Source: Selenomonas sputigena ATCC 35185 (GTDB lineage: Bacteria; Bacillota; Negativicutes; Selenomonadales; Selenomonadaceae). From it: DNA of 64,000 nt. The notes below the pieces were generated by a model that searched no databases, was not told the DNA's origin, and worked only from the letters and a program-made list of their open reading frames with translations. Below are positions 28,884 to 36,898 of the stretch, one piece after another. The first letter of the stretch is position 1, and every line of letters starts with the position of its first letter. The stretch is taken from contig NC_015437.1 in NCBI RefSeq assembly GCF_000208405.1, forward strand, positions 981,001-1,045,000. The letters run 5' to 3'. Position numbers and translations under genes: made by a program.

Positions 28884-29444
28884 GTGGATTTTTTGAAAAG
28901 GGTGACGGACTTCCTCATGCCCGTGGAGGAAGAAGAAGTCGTCAAAACAGAGTCTGCAAGGAAAGAGGAGCAAGAAGAGGAACGTATGACGAGCGCTGAC
29001 TCTTATGAGGAACGCAAGGTTTCCAACGGTGCATCGATTTCCTATGCGTCGGCAGAGCCGCCGATGTATCCATCCGCATCGGAGCTGCGCCGCCCGCGTC
29101 ATACGACGGCGGTGCATGCGCCGCGCACGCGCGTGACGGTTCAGCAGGAGCGTCCGAAGCTGACGGTTCATACGACGCAGATTCCTTCGCTCAACGTGAA
29201 GATCTATGTGCCGCGCAGTTTCGATCAGGTTCAGGAAATCGCCGATGATTTGAAGGCCGGCAGGGCGGTGCTCGTGAATTATGAGCGCGTCGAGCTTGAG
29301 GAGCAGCGTCGTCTCTGCGATTTCATCAATGGTGTGTGCTACATTATGAACGGTGAAGTCAAGCGCGTTTCCACCGCCATGGTGCTCTATGCGCCGGATG
29401 GCGTGAACGTCTACGAGGCCGAGCCGATTCCCTTGCAAGATTGA
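28884..29444 (+). CDS. sepF: Cell division protein SepF
   Basis: About 186 aa. The membrane-targeting amphipathic N-terminus (DFLKRVTDFLMPVEEEE) is followed by a variable charged linker. The C-terminal SepF domain (about 95-180) contains VYVPRSFDQVQEIADDLKAG, then AVLVNYERVELEEQRRLCDF and INGVCYIMNGEVKRV. SepF polymerises into rings that tether FtsZ to the membrane. The GTG at 28884 follows GGAGGCGGAG. The frame open to 28854 would add ten residues before the amphipathic helix and is rejected. Confidence 0.93.
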   Translation: MDFLKRVTDFLMPVEEEEVVKTESARKEEQEEERMTSADSYEERKVSNGASISYASAEPPMYPSASELRRPRHTTAVHAPRTRVTVQQERPKLTVHTTQIPSLNVKIYVPRSFDQVQEIADDLKAGRAVLVNYERVELEEQRRLCDFINGVCYIMNGEVKRVSTAMVLYAPDGVNVYEAEPIPLQD

Positions 29445-29498
29445 ATATGAGATGTCAGGAGGCTTTCCTTGCGGATGCAGGGGATGGATGCTTCCTTG

Positions 29499-29533
29499 GG
29501 CAGGGCAGTCAGGCTTGATTGCCCTGCCTTTTC
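29499..29533 (+). terminator. Terminator of sepF
   Basis: Perfect 9-bp stem GGCAGGGCA/TGCCCTGCC with a 12-nt loop, then TTTTCT. Confidence 0.88.
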
Positions 29534-29554
29534 TATGGAAAGAAGGAGCGATTT

Positions 29555-31003
29555 ATGAAAAAGAGCGATATTTTAGAAAGCGTCATGAAAGAGTTTCGTG
29601 CCCTCGCCGCGATTCCTCGCCCCTCGGGACACGAGAAGGCGGTCAGCGACTATCTCCTCGCACATTTGCGCGAAATGGGGCTTGAGGCCGTGCAGGATGA
29701 GAGGAACAACATCATCGCTGATCTTGCCGCTGCGCCAGGCAGAGAGCATGCCCCGCGCGTCATTCTCCAAGGACACATGGATATGGTCTGTGTCGCTGCG
29801 CCAGGTGTCGCTTATGATCCGCTGCACGACGCCATCCGACTTGTGGAAGGGGGCGATGTCCTGCATGCGGAAGGGACGAGCCTCGGGGCGGATGACGGCA
29901 TCGGCGTCGCCATCATCCTGCACATCTTGCGCCATGTGAAGGAGAATGGACCCGTGCGCGCAATCTTCACCGTTGACGAAGAACGCGGCATGACGGGGGC
30001 CATCCACTTGGAGGAGAAGTATCTGAAGGATGCACAATATCTGATCAACTGCGATTCGGAGAATCTCGATGAGCTTTGTGTCGGCAGTGCGGGCGGGGTC
30101 GATCTGACCTTTTCGCGCACGATGAAGTTTGTTGCTGCTGCGAAGGGAAAAGCGTGGCAGATTGCCGTCGAAGGACTAAAAGGCGGGCACTCGGGCGAGG
30201 AAATAGGCGAAGGACGCGCCAATGCACTGCGCCTATTATCCTTGGCGCTGGCAGGACTGCAGGAGGCAGGCGTGGATTTCTCACTTGCGACGCTTACGGG
30301 CGGCAAGGCGAAGAATGCGATCGCGTCGGAGGCGGAGGCAGTCGTCGTGACGGAGGCGACGGAGGAAGCCCTGCGCGAAGTCTTGCGGCAGGAAGAAGAG
30401 AAATTTCGCCGGACGTACAGCGTGACAGAGCCGTCGCTTAAGTTGTCACTTGCAGAAGCGCCGCATACAGAGAAGATTTTCGCGCCAGAGGATGCAGCAA
30501 ACCTGCTGCGCATCCTGCGCCTTTTCCATACGGGCATCTACCAGATGTCCGCCGTCACACCGGGCATGGTGGAAACTTCTGCGAATCTCGGCGTCGTGCG
30601 TATGGAGGGTGCGGACATCGACATCGACTTTTATCCGCGTTCCAGTGTGGAGGGAAAGCTCTTTGAATTTTGCCGCATGGCGAAGGATTTGGCAGAACTT
30701 ACGGGCTTTGCGCTTCATATCGGCACGATTGCGCCGAGTTGGGACGAAGACAGGGACAATCCGCTCGCGAAACTCATCGCGGAGGTTTTTGAGCAGCGCA
30801 TGGGCAAGCCGATGAAAGTCGAGACAATTCATGCGGGGCTGGAGTGCGGTTGGTTCTATCGTAAGAATCCGCAGATGAAGTTCGTTTCCGTCGGCGTGAC
30901 GACGCACGACATTCACAGCCCTAAGGAAAGCCTTGAACTGCCAACCGTAGCGCCGTTGGTAGAAATTCTTTCCCAGACATTGAAAAAACTCGCTGAGCAA
31001 TAA
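29555..31003 (+). CDS. pepD: Aminoacyl-histidine dipeptidase (PepD, M20 family)
   Basis: 482 aa. Zinc dipeptidase with broad Xaa-His and related activity in the cytoplasm. Metal-site motifs are in order: QGHMDMV (about 79), GTSLGADDGIGVAII (about 108), DEERGMTGA (about 142) and NCDSEN (about 166). IHAGLECGWF near the C-terminus supplies a further Glu. The inserted dimerisation or lid domain lies between about 190 and 380. The ATG at 29555 follows AAGAAGGAG. Downstream, the stop codon sits inside a terminator hairpin. Confidence 0.94.
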   Translation: MKKSDILESVMKEFRALAAIPRPSGHEKAVSDYLLAHLREMGLEAVQDERNNIIADLAAAPGREHAPRVILQGHMDMVCVAAPGVAYDPLHDAIRLVEGGDVLHAEGTSLGADDGIGVAIILHILRHVKENGPVRAIFTVDEERGMTGAIHLEEKYLKDAQYLINCDSENLDELCVGSAGGVDLTFSRTMKFVAAAKGKAWQIAVEGLKGGHSGEEIGEGRANALRLLSLALAGLQEAGVDFSLATLTGGKAKNAIASEAEAVVVTEATEEALREVLRQEEEKFRRTYSVTEPSLKLSLAEAPHTEKIFAPEDAANLLRILRLFHTGIYQMSAVTPGMVETSANLGVVRMEGADIDIDFYPRSSVEGKLFEFCRMAKDLAELTGFALHIGTIAPSWDEDRDNPLAKLIAEVFEQRMGKPMKVETIHAGLECGWFYRKNPQMKFVSVGVTTHDIHSPKESLELPTVAPLVEILSQTLKKLAEQ

Positions 31004-31020
31004 CGCTCGGCGAGTTTCCT
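30986..31020 (+). terminator. Terminator overlapping the pepD stop
   Basis: AAACTCGCTGAGC pairs with GCTCGGCGAGTTT (one mismatch) around a loop containing the TAA stop. TTTCCT follows, with a TTTTTT run 10 nt later. Confidence 0.75.
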
Positions 31021-31057
31021 CGAATGCTTATTTTTTCTTTGAAGCGGCAATGCCTAA

Positions 31058-31216
31058 GGAAGCGCTGATAAAATGAGGTCGCCCAGATTTGCACAGATGC
31101 GCTGATCTATCGAGGAGACAAACCGCAGGCGTAGCGGTGCTACGTCGAGGATTTGTCGACGACGAGAGGACAGTGCAGATGTGCGAAGATGGGTGGCTGA
31201 ATTTATCAGCGCTTCC
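31058..31216 (+). mobile_element. MITE-like element, complete copy (159 bp)
   Basis: The ends are perfect 15-bp inverted repeats, GGAAGCGCTGATAAA and TTTATCAGCGCTTCC. Imperfect inverted similarity continues to about 45 bp (GCACAGATGCGC against CACATCTGCAC on the other strand). Both sides are flanked by CTAA (31054-31057 and 31217-31220), a candidate target duplication. There is no internal transposase frame. The right end carries the stop codon of the acyltransferase gene. Confidence 0.8.
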
Positions 31217-32321
31217 CTAAGGTGAGCATGTTCAGCATGGGGAATCGTTCTCCGATGGAGCGGGTGATTGCAGCCGCCGCGATGGAAAGGACGACAGTTG
31301 CGAGATAAAAGGCGATTGCCTTGGGTGCTGTCATGATGATGCCGCGCCCTTCGAGCGCAAGCATCATGTAGCCGATGAAGAAAGGGTGGACAAGGTAGGC
31401 GAAGTACGAGTGCCTGCCTAGGAGAGAAAAGAGGGAGTTGAGTATCTGCGGATATCGCTGCTCGGTGAAAATCGTGAAGAAGAAGAGGGACGCAGCCAGG
31501 GTGTAGACGATACCGAGCGGACAAAGCTGATGCGCCGTGTTGATGGCGTCCATCTGCGTGTAATTGCGGAAGGAGAGCAGAAAGTAATAATAGCTGAGCA
31601 GTCCGATGAGGGACACCGCGAAGAAGAGACAGATGCTCTTTCGCTCGTTGTGCATGAATGCCTTGAACGCGTCGAAATGCACGGCGAGGTAGCCGCCGAT
31701 GATGAAGATGAAGACGTAGTGGAGCACCCAATAATTGAGGCGATAGAGCAGGAAACTCTTGAGCACGGGATTTTCCATGCCGTAAACCATGGTATTGAAG
31801 GGGACATTGAAACTCGAAAAGTAGTTGAAGGCGACCTGAAGTGCAAAGAGGAGCAGAAGCCCTTTGCCGTTGATATGCTTTACTATGGAAATCCAAAGCG
31901 GCATGAGGAGGTAGAACCAAATGAGGATTACGAGGAAGTAAAGCTGGTACTTGGCATTGCCGAAGAAAATGATGGACGCGAGCGAGAGCGGCGCTGGAAA
32001 GCCGATGCCATAAAGCCAGCCGTCATGCAGGAGGTAGAAGAGAGACCAGACGAGATACGGCAGGACGACGGCACGCGAGCGCTTTTGCAGGAAGCGGCGA
32101 TAGCTGAAGGGCTTGTCCAAATCCATATTGTAAAAGATGCCGAAAGCGGAAATGAAGAAGAAGATGGGCACGCTGAAGCGTGTGGCAATCTCGAAGAGCG
32201 CCGTCAGATGTGCGTTGGATGCGGGATTCATCAAGTATTGTGAGCCGACATGGATGCCGATGACGCCGAGCATGGAAATGCCGCGGATATATTCGATGGC
32301 GGCGAGATGTTGTTTTGCCAT
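31206..32321 (-). CDS. Acyltransferase family 3 membrane protein
   Basis: 371 aa with about ten membrane helices. EYIRGISMLGVIGIHVGS near the start carries the conserved Arg and His of the OafA/YrhL acyltransferase-3 family. FSVPIFFFISAFGIFYN and RRFLQKRSRAVVLPYLVW follow as usual. Members O-acetylate or otherwise acylate envelope polysaccharides and sugars; the acceptor here is unknown. The ATG at 32321 has AGGAGG upstream on the minus strand. The frame continues to 32426 through repeat sequence, which I reject as start. The last codons (G-K-R-stop) lie at the MITE boundary and end, so the native C-terminus may be altered. Confidence 0.85.
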   Translation of the reverse strand: MAKQHLAAIEYIRGISMLGVIGIHVGSQYLMNPASNAHLTALFEIATRFSVPIFFFISAFGIFYNMDLDKPFSYRRFLQKRSRAVVLPYLVWSLFYLLHDGWLYGIGFPAPLSLASIIFFGNAKYQLYFLVILIWFYLLMPLWISIVKHINGKGLLLLFALQVAFNYFSSFNVPFNTMVYGMENPVLKSFLLYRLNYWVLHYVFIFIIGGYLAVHFDAFKAFMHNERKSICLFFAVSLIGLLSYYYFLLSFRNYTQMDAINTAHQLCPLGIVYTLAASLFFFTIFTEQRYPQILNSLFSLLGRHSYFAYLVHPFFIGYMMLALEGRGIIMTAPKAIAFYLATVVLSIAAAAITRSIGERFPMLNMLTLGKR

Positions 32322-32367
32322 AGAGAAAGAAACCTCCTGCAGGGATTTTTGTGTGATGTGCTTTTTA

Positions 32368-32420
32368 GGGGGCGCTGATATAGGGAGCGCTGATATAATG
32401 AAGTCTCCCAGATCTGCTGT
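32368..32420 (+). repeat. MITE fragment upstream of the acyltransferase
   Basis: GGGAGCGCTGATATAATGAA then GTCTCCCAGATCTGC match the first ~35 bp of the element at 31058. The first 13 or so bases are tandemly duplicated just before (GGGGGCGCTGATATA, 32368-32382). No right end is found. Confidence 0.7.
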
Positions 32421-32477
32421 CCCCAAAGGTTACTATATATTTTTTCTTCCGTCTTGTAAAGGAAACAATGCTTGCGG

Positions 32478-32506
32478 TTGATTTTTCGCGGCAAACTCAT
32501 TAGAAT
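32478..32506 (+). promoter_or_regulatory. Promoter of murI
   Basis: TTGATT, 17-bp spacer, TAGAAT, about 40 bp before the gene. Confidence 0.65.
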
Positions 32507-32552
32507 ATGTAAGAGGCGGATTCTTGCGTATGGGAAAGGTGCATTGGACGAC

Positions 32553-33323
32553 GTGAAAAAGGAGCAGCCCATCGGTGTTTTTGATTCAGGACTCGGCGGC
32601 ATCAGCGTGCTGCGCGAGCTGGTTTCCCTTTTGCCGAAGGAGGATTTCATTTATTTTGGCGATGCTGCCCATGCGCCTTATGGCGAGCGAACGGAGCGAG
32701 AGATTCGCGCCTTGACGACGGCGCAGATCGACCGCATGGCGGCAGAGGGGGTCAAAGCCGTCGTGCTTGCCTGCAATACGGCGACGAGTGCCGCCTGCGC
32801 CCCTTTGCGCCGAAGATACAGACAGATACCGATCATCGGCATGGAGCCGGCATTGAAGCCTGCAATCTTGAGCGGTGAAAAGCCGCGCGTCGTCGTCATG
32901 GCGACGCATGCGACGCTCAGGCAGAAGAAGTTTGCACGTCTCATGGAGCGATTCAAAGATGCAGGAGAGATCGTCAAGCTGCCGTGTCCTGAGATCGTGG
33001 AATTCGTCGAGCGCGGTGAGATTCGTTCGGCAGCGCTGCACGAGTATCTGGAAGAGCGGTTTTTGAGCGTATCACAGAAGCCTATCGACTGCGTCGTCCT
33101 TGGCTGCACGCATTTTCCCTTTGTGCGCGATGCGATTCAAGATGTCGTGGGTCAGGCCGTGCAGATTTTTGACGGTGCGGCGGGTACGGCTCGCGAACTC
33201 AAGCGTCGCCTGTTGGAAGCCGATGCTCTGCGGGAAAGCGGGCAGAAAGGCGCGATTGAGTGGCTGAGCAGCAGCAGCGATCCGAACTATATCGAGCGTG
33301 CAAAGATGCTCTATGAGTTATGA
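32553..33323 (+). CDS. murI: Glutamate racemase
   Basis: About 256 aa. Cofactor-independent interconversion of L- and D-glutamate for peptidoglycan. IGVFDSGLGGISVLRE opens the protein with the D-S-G motif. VLACNTATSAA and VLGCTHFPFVRD carry the two catalytic cysteines. Start choice is uncertain. GTG at 32553 fits the usual short N-terminus; TTG at 32544 lies closer to AAAGGTG. The much longer frame to 32472 overlaps the promoter and is excluded. The gene is followed 52 bp later by a thioesterase gene. Confidence 0.95.
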   Translation: MKKEQPIGVFDSGLGGISVLRELVSLLPKEDFIYFGDAAHAPYGERTEREIRALTTAQIDRMAAEGVKAVVLACNTATSAACAPLRRRYRQIPIIGMEPALKPAILSGEKPRVVVMATHATLRQKKFARLMERFKDAGEIVKLPCPEIVEFVERGEIRSAALHEYLEERFLSVSQKPIDCVVLGCTHFPFVRDAIQDVVGQAVQIFDGAAGTARELKRRLLEADALRESGQKGAIEWLSSSSDPNYIERAKMLYEL

Positions 33324-33375
33324 GGGTCAGCTGATTCTTAGGATGTTGTGGAAATTTTTATAGGGGGAATTCACC

Positions 33376-33768
33376 ATGGTGGAAACGAAGATTGAAGTAG
33401 GTATGAAGCGCGAAGCTGCAGCAAAAGTGACGGAGGAGAACACCGCCATCGAGATGAAGAGCGGATCTTTGCCCGTATTCGCCACACCTGCGATGACGGC
33501 TCTGATGGAGCAGGCGGCGGCGGAACTCGTCGACGAACTTGTACCGTCCGATTGGACTTCGGTGGGCATTTCGCTCAATATCCGTCATAAGGCGGCGACG
33601 GCTCTGGGACGCAGTGTGCACGCCGAAGCGGAGGTCAAGAACTTTGATGGACGTCAGGTTACATTTGCCGTCAAGGCCTTTGACGAGGCGGGGGAGATCG
33701 GTGAGGGGCTTCATGAACGCGTTCTCGTGAACCGCGAGAAGTTCATGAGCAAAGTGTCGGCGAAATGA
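33376..33768 (+). CDS. Hotdog-fold thioesterase (FlK-like)
   Basis: 130 aa. LMEQAAAELVDELVP, then SVGISLNIRHKAATALGRSV and VTFAVKAFDEAGEIGEGLHE follow the pattern of small thioesterases related to fluoroacetyl-CoA thioesterase FlK. The last segment has the expected EGxHxR strand. The acyl-CoA substrate is unknown. The stop overlaps the azlC start by four bases, so it is probably co-expressed with the azlCD exporter. Confidence 0.8.
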   Translation: MVETKIEVGMKREAAAKVTEENTAIEMKSGSLPVFATPAMTALMEQAAAELVDELVPSDWTSVGISLNIRHKAATALGRSVHAEAEVKNFDGRQVTFAVKAFDEAGEIGEGLHERVLVNREKFMSKVSAK

Positions 33769-34517
33769 TGGGAGCGCCTATCGGCGAGAAAACGAATCGG
33801 CAGCTTTTCCGCGAAGGCATGCGCGACGGCACTCCGATTGCGCTCGGATACCTCGTCGTGAGCTTTACGCTCGGCATAACGGCGCATAATGCAGGTCTTG
33901 ATGCTGTTGACGGCTTTGTTGTTAGCTTATTTAATCTGGCTTCGGCTGGAGAGTATGCGGCATTCACCGTCATCGCTGCAGACGCTCCGTATTGGGAGAT
34001 GGCGGCGATCACGCTCGTGGCGAATGCGCGCTACATGCTTATGAGCTGCGTACTCAGCCAGAAGTTTTCACCTGCGACGCCTTTTTATCACCGCTTAGGA
34101 GTAGGCTTCGGCATTACGGATGAGATCTTCGGCATATCGATTTCGCGTCAAGGTTTCCTGCGGCCCGCTTACAATTACGGTGCGATGTCGCTCGCCGTAC
34201 CCGTTTGGGCTTTGGGGACGTCACTCGGCATTGTGGCGGGCGACATCTTGCCGCCGTCCTTGCTCAGCGCATTGAGCGTGGCGCTCTACGGCATGTTCAT
34301 CGCCATCATCATTCCACCAGGGAAAGAGAACAAGATTGTTTTGGCGCTTGTATTCATCAGTTTCGTCATGAGCTTCTTGGCGGCGAGCCTGCCTTTTGTT
34401 TCGGAGCTTTCCGCATCGTCGCGGACGATCGTTCTTACGGTGCTTCTTTCAAGTGCAGCGGCATGTCTCTTTCCTTTGCGGGAGACGGAGGAAGGGGAAA
34501 TGATGGATGAAGCATGA
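33765..34517 (+). CDS. azlC: AzlC-family branched-chain amino acid exporter, large subunit
   Basis: 250 aa with about seven membrane helices. REGMRDGTPIALGYLVVSFT and ITLVANARYMLMSCVLSQKF carry the family signature (LRYxLMS type), and FGITDEIFGI follows. AzlC with AzlD exports branched-chain amino acids (known from Bacillus). Two ATG codons in tandem start the frame. The 3' end overlaps azlD by 11 bases. Confidence 0.92.
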   Translation: MMGAPIGEKTNRQLFREGMRDGTPIALGYLVVSFTLGITAHNAGLDAVDGFVVSLFNLASAGEYAAFTVIAADAPYWEMAAITLVANARYMLMSCVLSQKFSPATPFYHRLGVGFGITDEIFGISISRQGFLRPAYNYGAMSLAVPVWALGTSLGIVAGDILPPSLLSALSVALYGMFIAIIIPPGKENKIVLALVFISFVMSFLAASLPFVSELSASSRTIVLTVLLSSAAACLFPLRETEEGEMMDEA

Positions 34518-34818
34518 CGTTTTCCTTTACATCCTCGTCATGACTGCCGTGACACTCGCCATCCGCCTCGTGCCGCTGACGCTTCTGCGCCGCCCGATCA
34601 AGAGCCGTTTCCTGCGCTCTTTTCTCTATTATGTGCCTTATGTGACCTTGGCCGTCATGACCTTTCCTGCCATTGTCGACGCTACACAGATGCCGGCAGC
34701 AGGCGTGGCGGCTCTTTTGGCCGGCATTTCGCTCGCTTGGGTGGGCGCGAGCCTTTTTCAAGTTTCCGCTGCCTGCTGTGTTGTCGTTTTCCTGTTTGAA
34801 CTTGTTCTCCTTAAATAA
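34507..34818 (+). CDS. azlD: AzlD-family exporter small subunit
   Basis: 103 aa with three to four membrane helices. AVTLAIRLVPLTLLRRPIKS followed by SFLYYVPYVTLAVMTFPAI is the AzlD pattern (a polar loop with Arg-Pro between helices, then YVPxxxLxAM). It overlaps azlC and ends at a bidirectional terminator. Confidence 0.9.
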   Translation: MKHDVFLYILVMTAVTLAIRLVPLTLLRRPIKSRFLRSFLYYVPYVTLAVMTFPAIVDATQMPAAGVAALLAGISLAWVGASLFQVSAACCVVVFLFELVLLK

Positions 34819-34866
34819 AAAAGAGCCGCACAATGCTTCTTGTATTTGGCATTGTGCGGCTCTTTT
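34819..34866. terminator. Bidirectional terminator between azlD and the chemoreceptor gene
   Basis: Perfect 18-bp stem AAAAGAGCCGCACAATGC/GCATTGTGCGGCTCTTTT with a 12-nt loop. The A and T runs serve the convergent genes on both strands. Confidence 0.92.
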
Positions 34867-34875
34867 ATTGTTGAC

Positions 34876-35730
34876 TTATTTCTGCAGCCCGTTGACAAAG
34901 TTCTGCAGTTCTGTGATGATGTCACGCACGCGCGAGAGGTTGGCTGTGATTTCCTGCGTGGAAGCAGCCTGTTCTTCGCTGATCGCGCCCGTTGATTCGA
35001 TGGATTTGGAGATTTCTGCGACGGATTTATTCATCTCGGAAAGGGTTTCTTGAATTTTCTCTGTGGCTGTACGGGACTGCTCAGCAAGTTTTCTGACCTC
35101 TTCAGCGACGACGGCGAAGCCTCTGCCTTGCTCGCCGGCGCGCGCGGCCTCGATGGCGGCATTGAGGCCCAAGAGATTCGTTTGCTGGGCGATTTCGTTG
35201 ATGAAGTCGATGACCTTGATGGTCTCTGCGTTTCGCTCCTGCAGCGTGCCTGCCTGCGAAACGGATTCCTGCCCCGTGCGGGCAAGCTCGCTTGCGCTGT
35301 TGGCGACTTGTTCGATGGACTGATATACGGTTTCCGTTGCATTGGCGATGCGGTCGATGTTTTCGGCAATCTTGTTCAACGTATCACTGATTTCGTAGCT
35401 GGAAGAAATGACGATGGGAACATCGCCGTTCGGCCCAGTAACGGGCGCTGCCGTGACATGAATCGGTACGCCGTATACGCTGGAATCAAGCGCCGAAGAT
35501 GTCGTGCGGCGCTCGTTGAACGCCTGCTGTACGACGGCGATGTTGCGCACCGAGTCTCCAGGAGCGCTCTTGATCTGCAAGTGTTTTGCAGGTGCGACGT
35601 CGAGGATGGCTTCGGGCGACGATATGACGAGCCGCGTATCGTCCGGCAGGATGGGATTCAGATAGGGCAGTACGAGTTTGAAGGCGTCGATAAGCTGTTC
35701 GTTCGTCTGGATATTTTCCGGCAGTGCCAT
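34876..35730 (-). CDS. Soluble methyl-accepting chemotaxis protein 1
   Basis: 284 aa without signal peptide or membrane helix. An N-terminal sensor region of about 120 residues has no motif I know. The C-terminal signalling coiled coil has the receptor tip region [20 protein letters not shown] followed by [20 protein letters not shown], which binds CheA/CheW. There is no HAMP domain. The start MALPENIQ at 35730 has GGAGGAGG upstream; the TTG-initiated longer frame to 35802 runs into repeat R2. It is a close paralogue of the next gene in the signalling part and more diverged in the sensor part. Confidence 0.9.
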   Translation of the reverse strand: MALPENIQTNEQLIDAFKLVLPYLNPILPDDTRLVISSPEAILDVAPAKHLQIKSAPGDSVRNIAVVQQAFNERRTTSSALDSSVYGVPIHVTAAPVTGPNGDVPIVISSSYEISDTLNKIAENIDRIANATETVYQSIEQVANSASELARTGQESVSQAGTLQERNAETIKVIDFINEIAQQTNLLGLNAAIEAARAGEQGRGFAVVAEEVRKLAEQSRTATEKIQETLSEMNKSVAEISKSIESTGAISEEQAASTQEITANLSRVRDIITELQNFVNGLQK

Positions 35731-35767
35731 AGGGATGTTCCTCCTCCATATCAGTCGTTTCTTGCAT

Positions 35768-35831
35768 GAAACGGGGATTCTTTCATTAAAAGCGGCGCAC
35801 AATGTCCACGAGGCGGATGTCTGTGCGTGTA
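35768..35831 (+). repeat. Two-hairpin dispersed repeat, copy R2 (shortened)
   Basis: The second hairpin survives in diverged form (GCGCACAATGTCCAC, then GCGGATGTCTGTGCGTGTA). The first hairpin is reduced to GAAAC...TTTC. It lies between the two chemoreceptor genes, 2 bp past the stop of the upstream one. Confidence 0.7.
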
Positions 35832-35833
35832 GT

Positions 35834-36682
35834 TTATTTCAGTTCGTTGACGAAGCGCTTGAGATCTTCGATGATGTCGCGCGCTCCTGCAAGGCTCGCC
35901 GTGATTTCTTCGGTTGAGGCGGCCTGCTCCTCGCTGATGGCGCCGGTCGATTCGATGGATTTGGAGATTTCCATGACAGCCTTGTTCATTTCGGAAAGAG
36001 TCGCCTGAATCTTCTCCGTGGCCGTGCGCGACTGCTCTGCCATCTTTCGTACCTCTTCAGCAACGACGGCGAAGCCTTTTCCCTGCTCGCCTGCACGCGC
36101 CGCTTCGATGGCGGCATTGAGGCCGAGGAGGTTCGTCTGCTGGGCGATGCCGTTGATAAAGTCGATGACCTTGATCGTTTCCGCATTGCGTTCCTGCAGG
36201 ATGGCGGCTTGGGAAACGGATTCCTGTCCGGATTTTGCAAGTTCGTTGGCACTTTCTGCGACCTGCTGAACGGAAGCGTGAATCGTCTGTACGGCGGACG
36301 ATATGCGCTCGATGTTCTCAAGCACGGTTTCCGTGGCGCTCGGACGGAAGCCGGCAGCGACGACGCCGATCGCCTCGCCGTTTATGCCGAAGATCGGCGC
36401 TCCGGCAGTGCGAAGCGCGACGCCGGCAACGGAGGCGGGCATTTCGACGATCGATGGACGCTTGGTACGCATTGCTTCTTGAATTGCCAGATGTTCGAGC
36501 ATGGAGTCGCCTACGTTCAGCGGGATGGAAAAACTCTTGGCGGGTACAAAGGCAATGCACGTTGTGCCGTCCGAGAGAACGGAGGCGATATCGGCTTCCA
36601 CCACTTCGTTCAGATAGGGGAGCACGGCCTTGAAGGCGTTGATGATGTCTTCATTTGTCTTGATGGTTTCTGGCAGAGCCAT
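35834..36682 (-). CDS. Soluble methyl-accepting chemotaxis protein 2
   Basis: 282 aa with the same plan as its neighbour. The N-terminus opens [20 protein letters not shown], and the sensor region contains [19 protein letters not shown]. The signalling tip is [20 protein letters not shown] followed by [20 protein letters not shown]. The two proteins match almost residue by residue from about 155 onward but share little in the middle of the sensor region, as expected for a tandem duplication with diverging ligands. No membrane segment is present. The ATG has GGAGGAAT upstream on the minus strand. Confidence 0.9.
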   Translation of the reverse strand: MALPETIKTNEDIINAFKAVLPYLNEVVEADIASVLSDGTTCIAFVPAKSFSIPLNVGDSMLEHLAIQEAMRTKRPSIVEMPASVAGVALRTAGAPIFGINGEAIGVVAAGFRPSATETVLENIERISSAVQTIHASVQQVAESANELAKSGQESVSQAAILQERNAETIKVIDFINGIAQQTNLLGLNAAIEAARAGEQGKGFAVVAEEVRKMAEQSRTATEKIQATLSEMNKAVMEISKSIESTGAISEEQAASTEEITASLAGARDIIEDLKRFVNELK

Positions 36683-36898
36683 GAAATATTCCTCCTCAAA
36701 GTTGGGGTATGGCTTCGTACTCTGTTTTGCCCCTTGTAGTTGTACTTAGGTCAAAGGACGGATAAGCCTTCTCCTGAAAATGCTTTTCTGCTATTCTTTC
36801 TAGATAAAAAGAGAAATCCCTGCAAAAATATTAGGTAAATTATAAGGGAAATAAAGAAAAAGCATATCTTTTTCAAAAGTTAATAGAAAAGTCCTAAC

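Noticed and set aside
31530-32243. 237-codon plus-strand frame opposite the acyltransferase
   Set aside because: Charged, repetitive antisense translation of membrane-helix codons; the minus strand has a coherent family match.
34438-34833. Minus-strand frame opposite azlD
   Set aside because: Antisense to azlC-azlD and crosses the bidirectional terminator.
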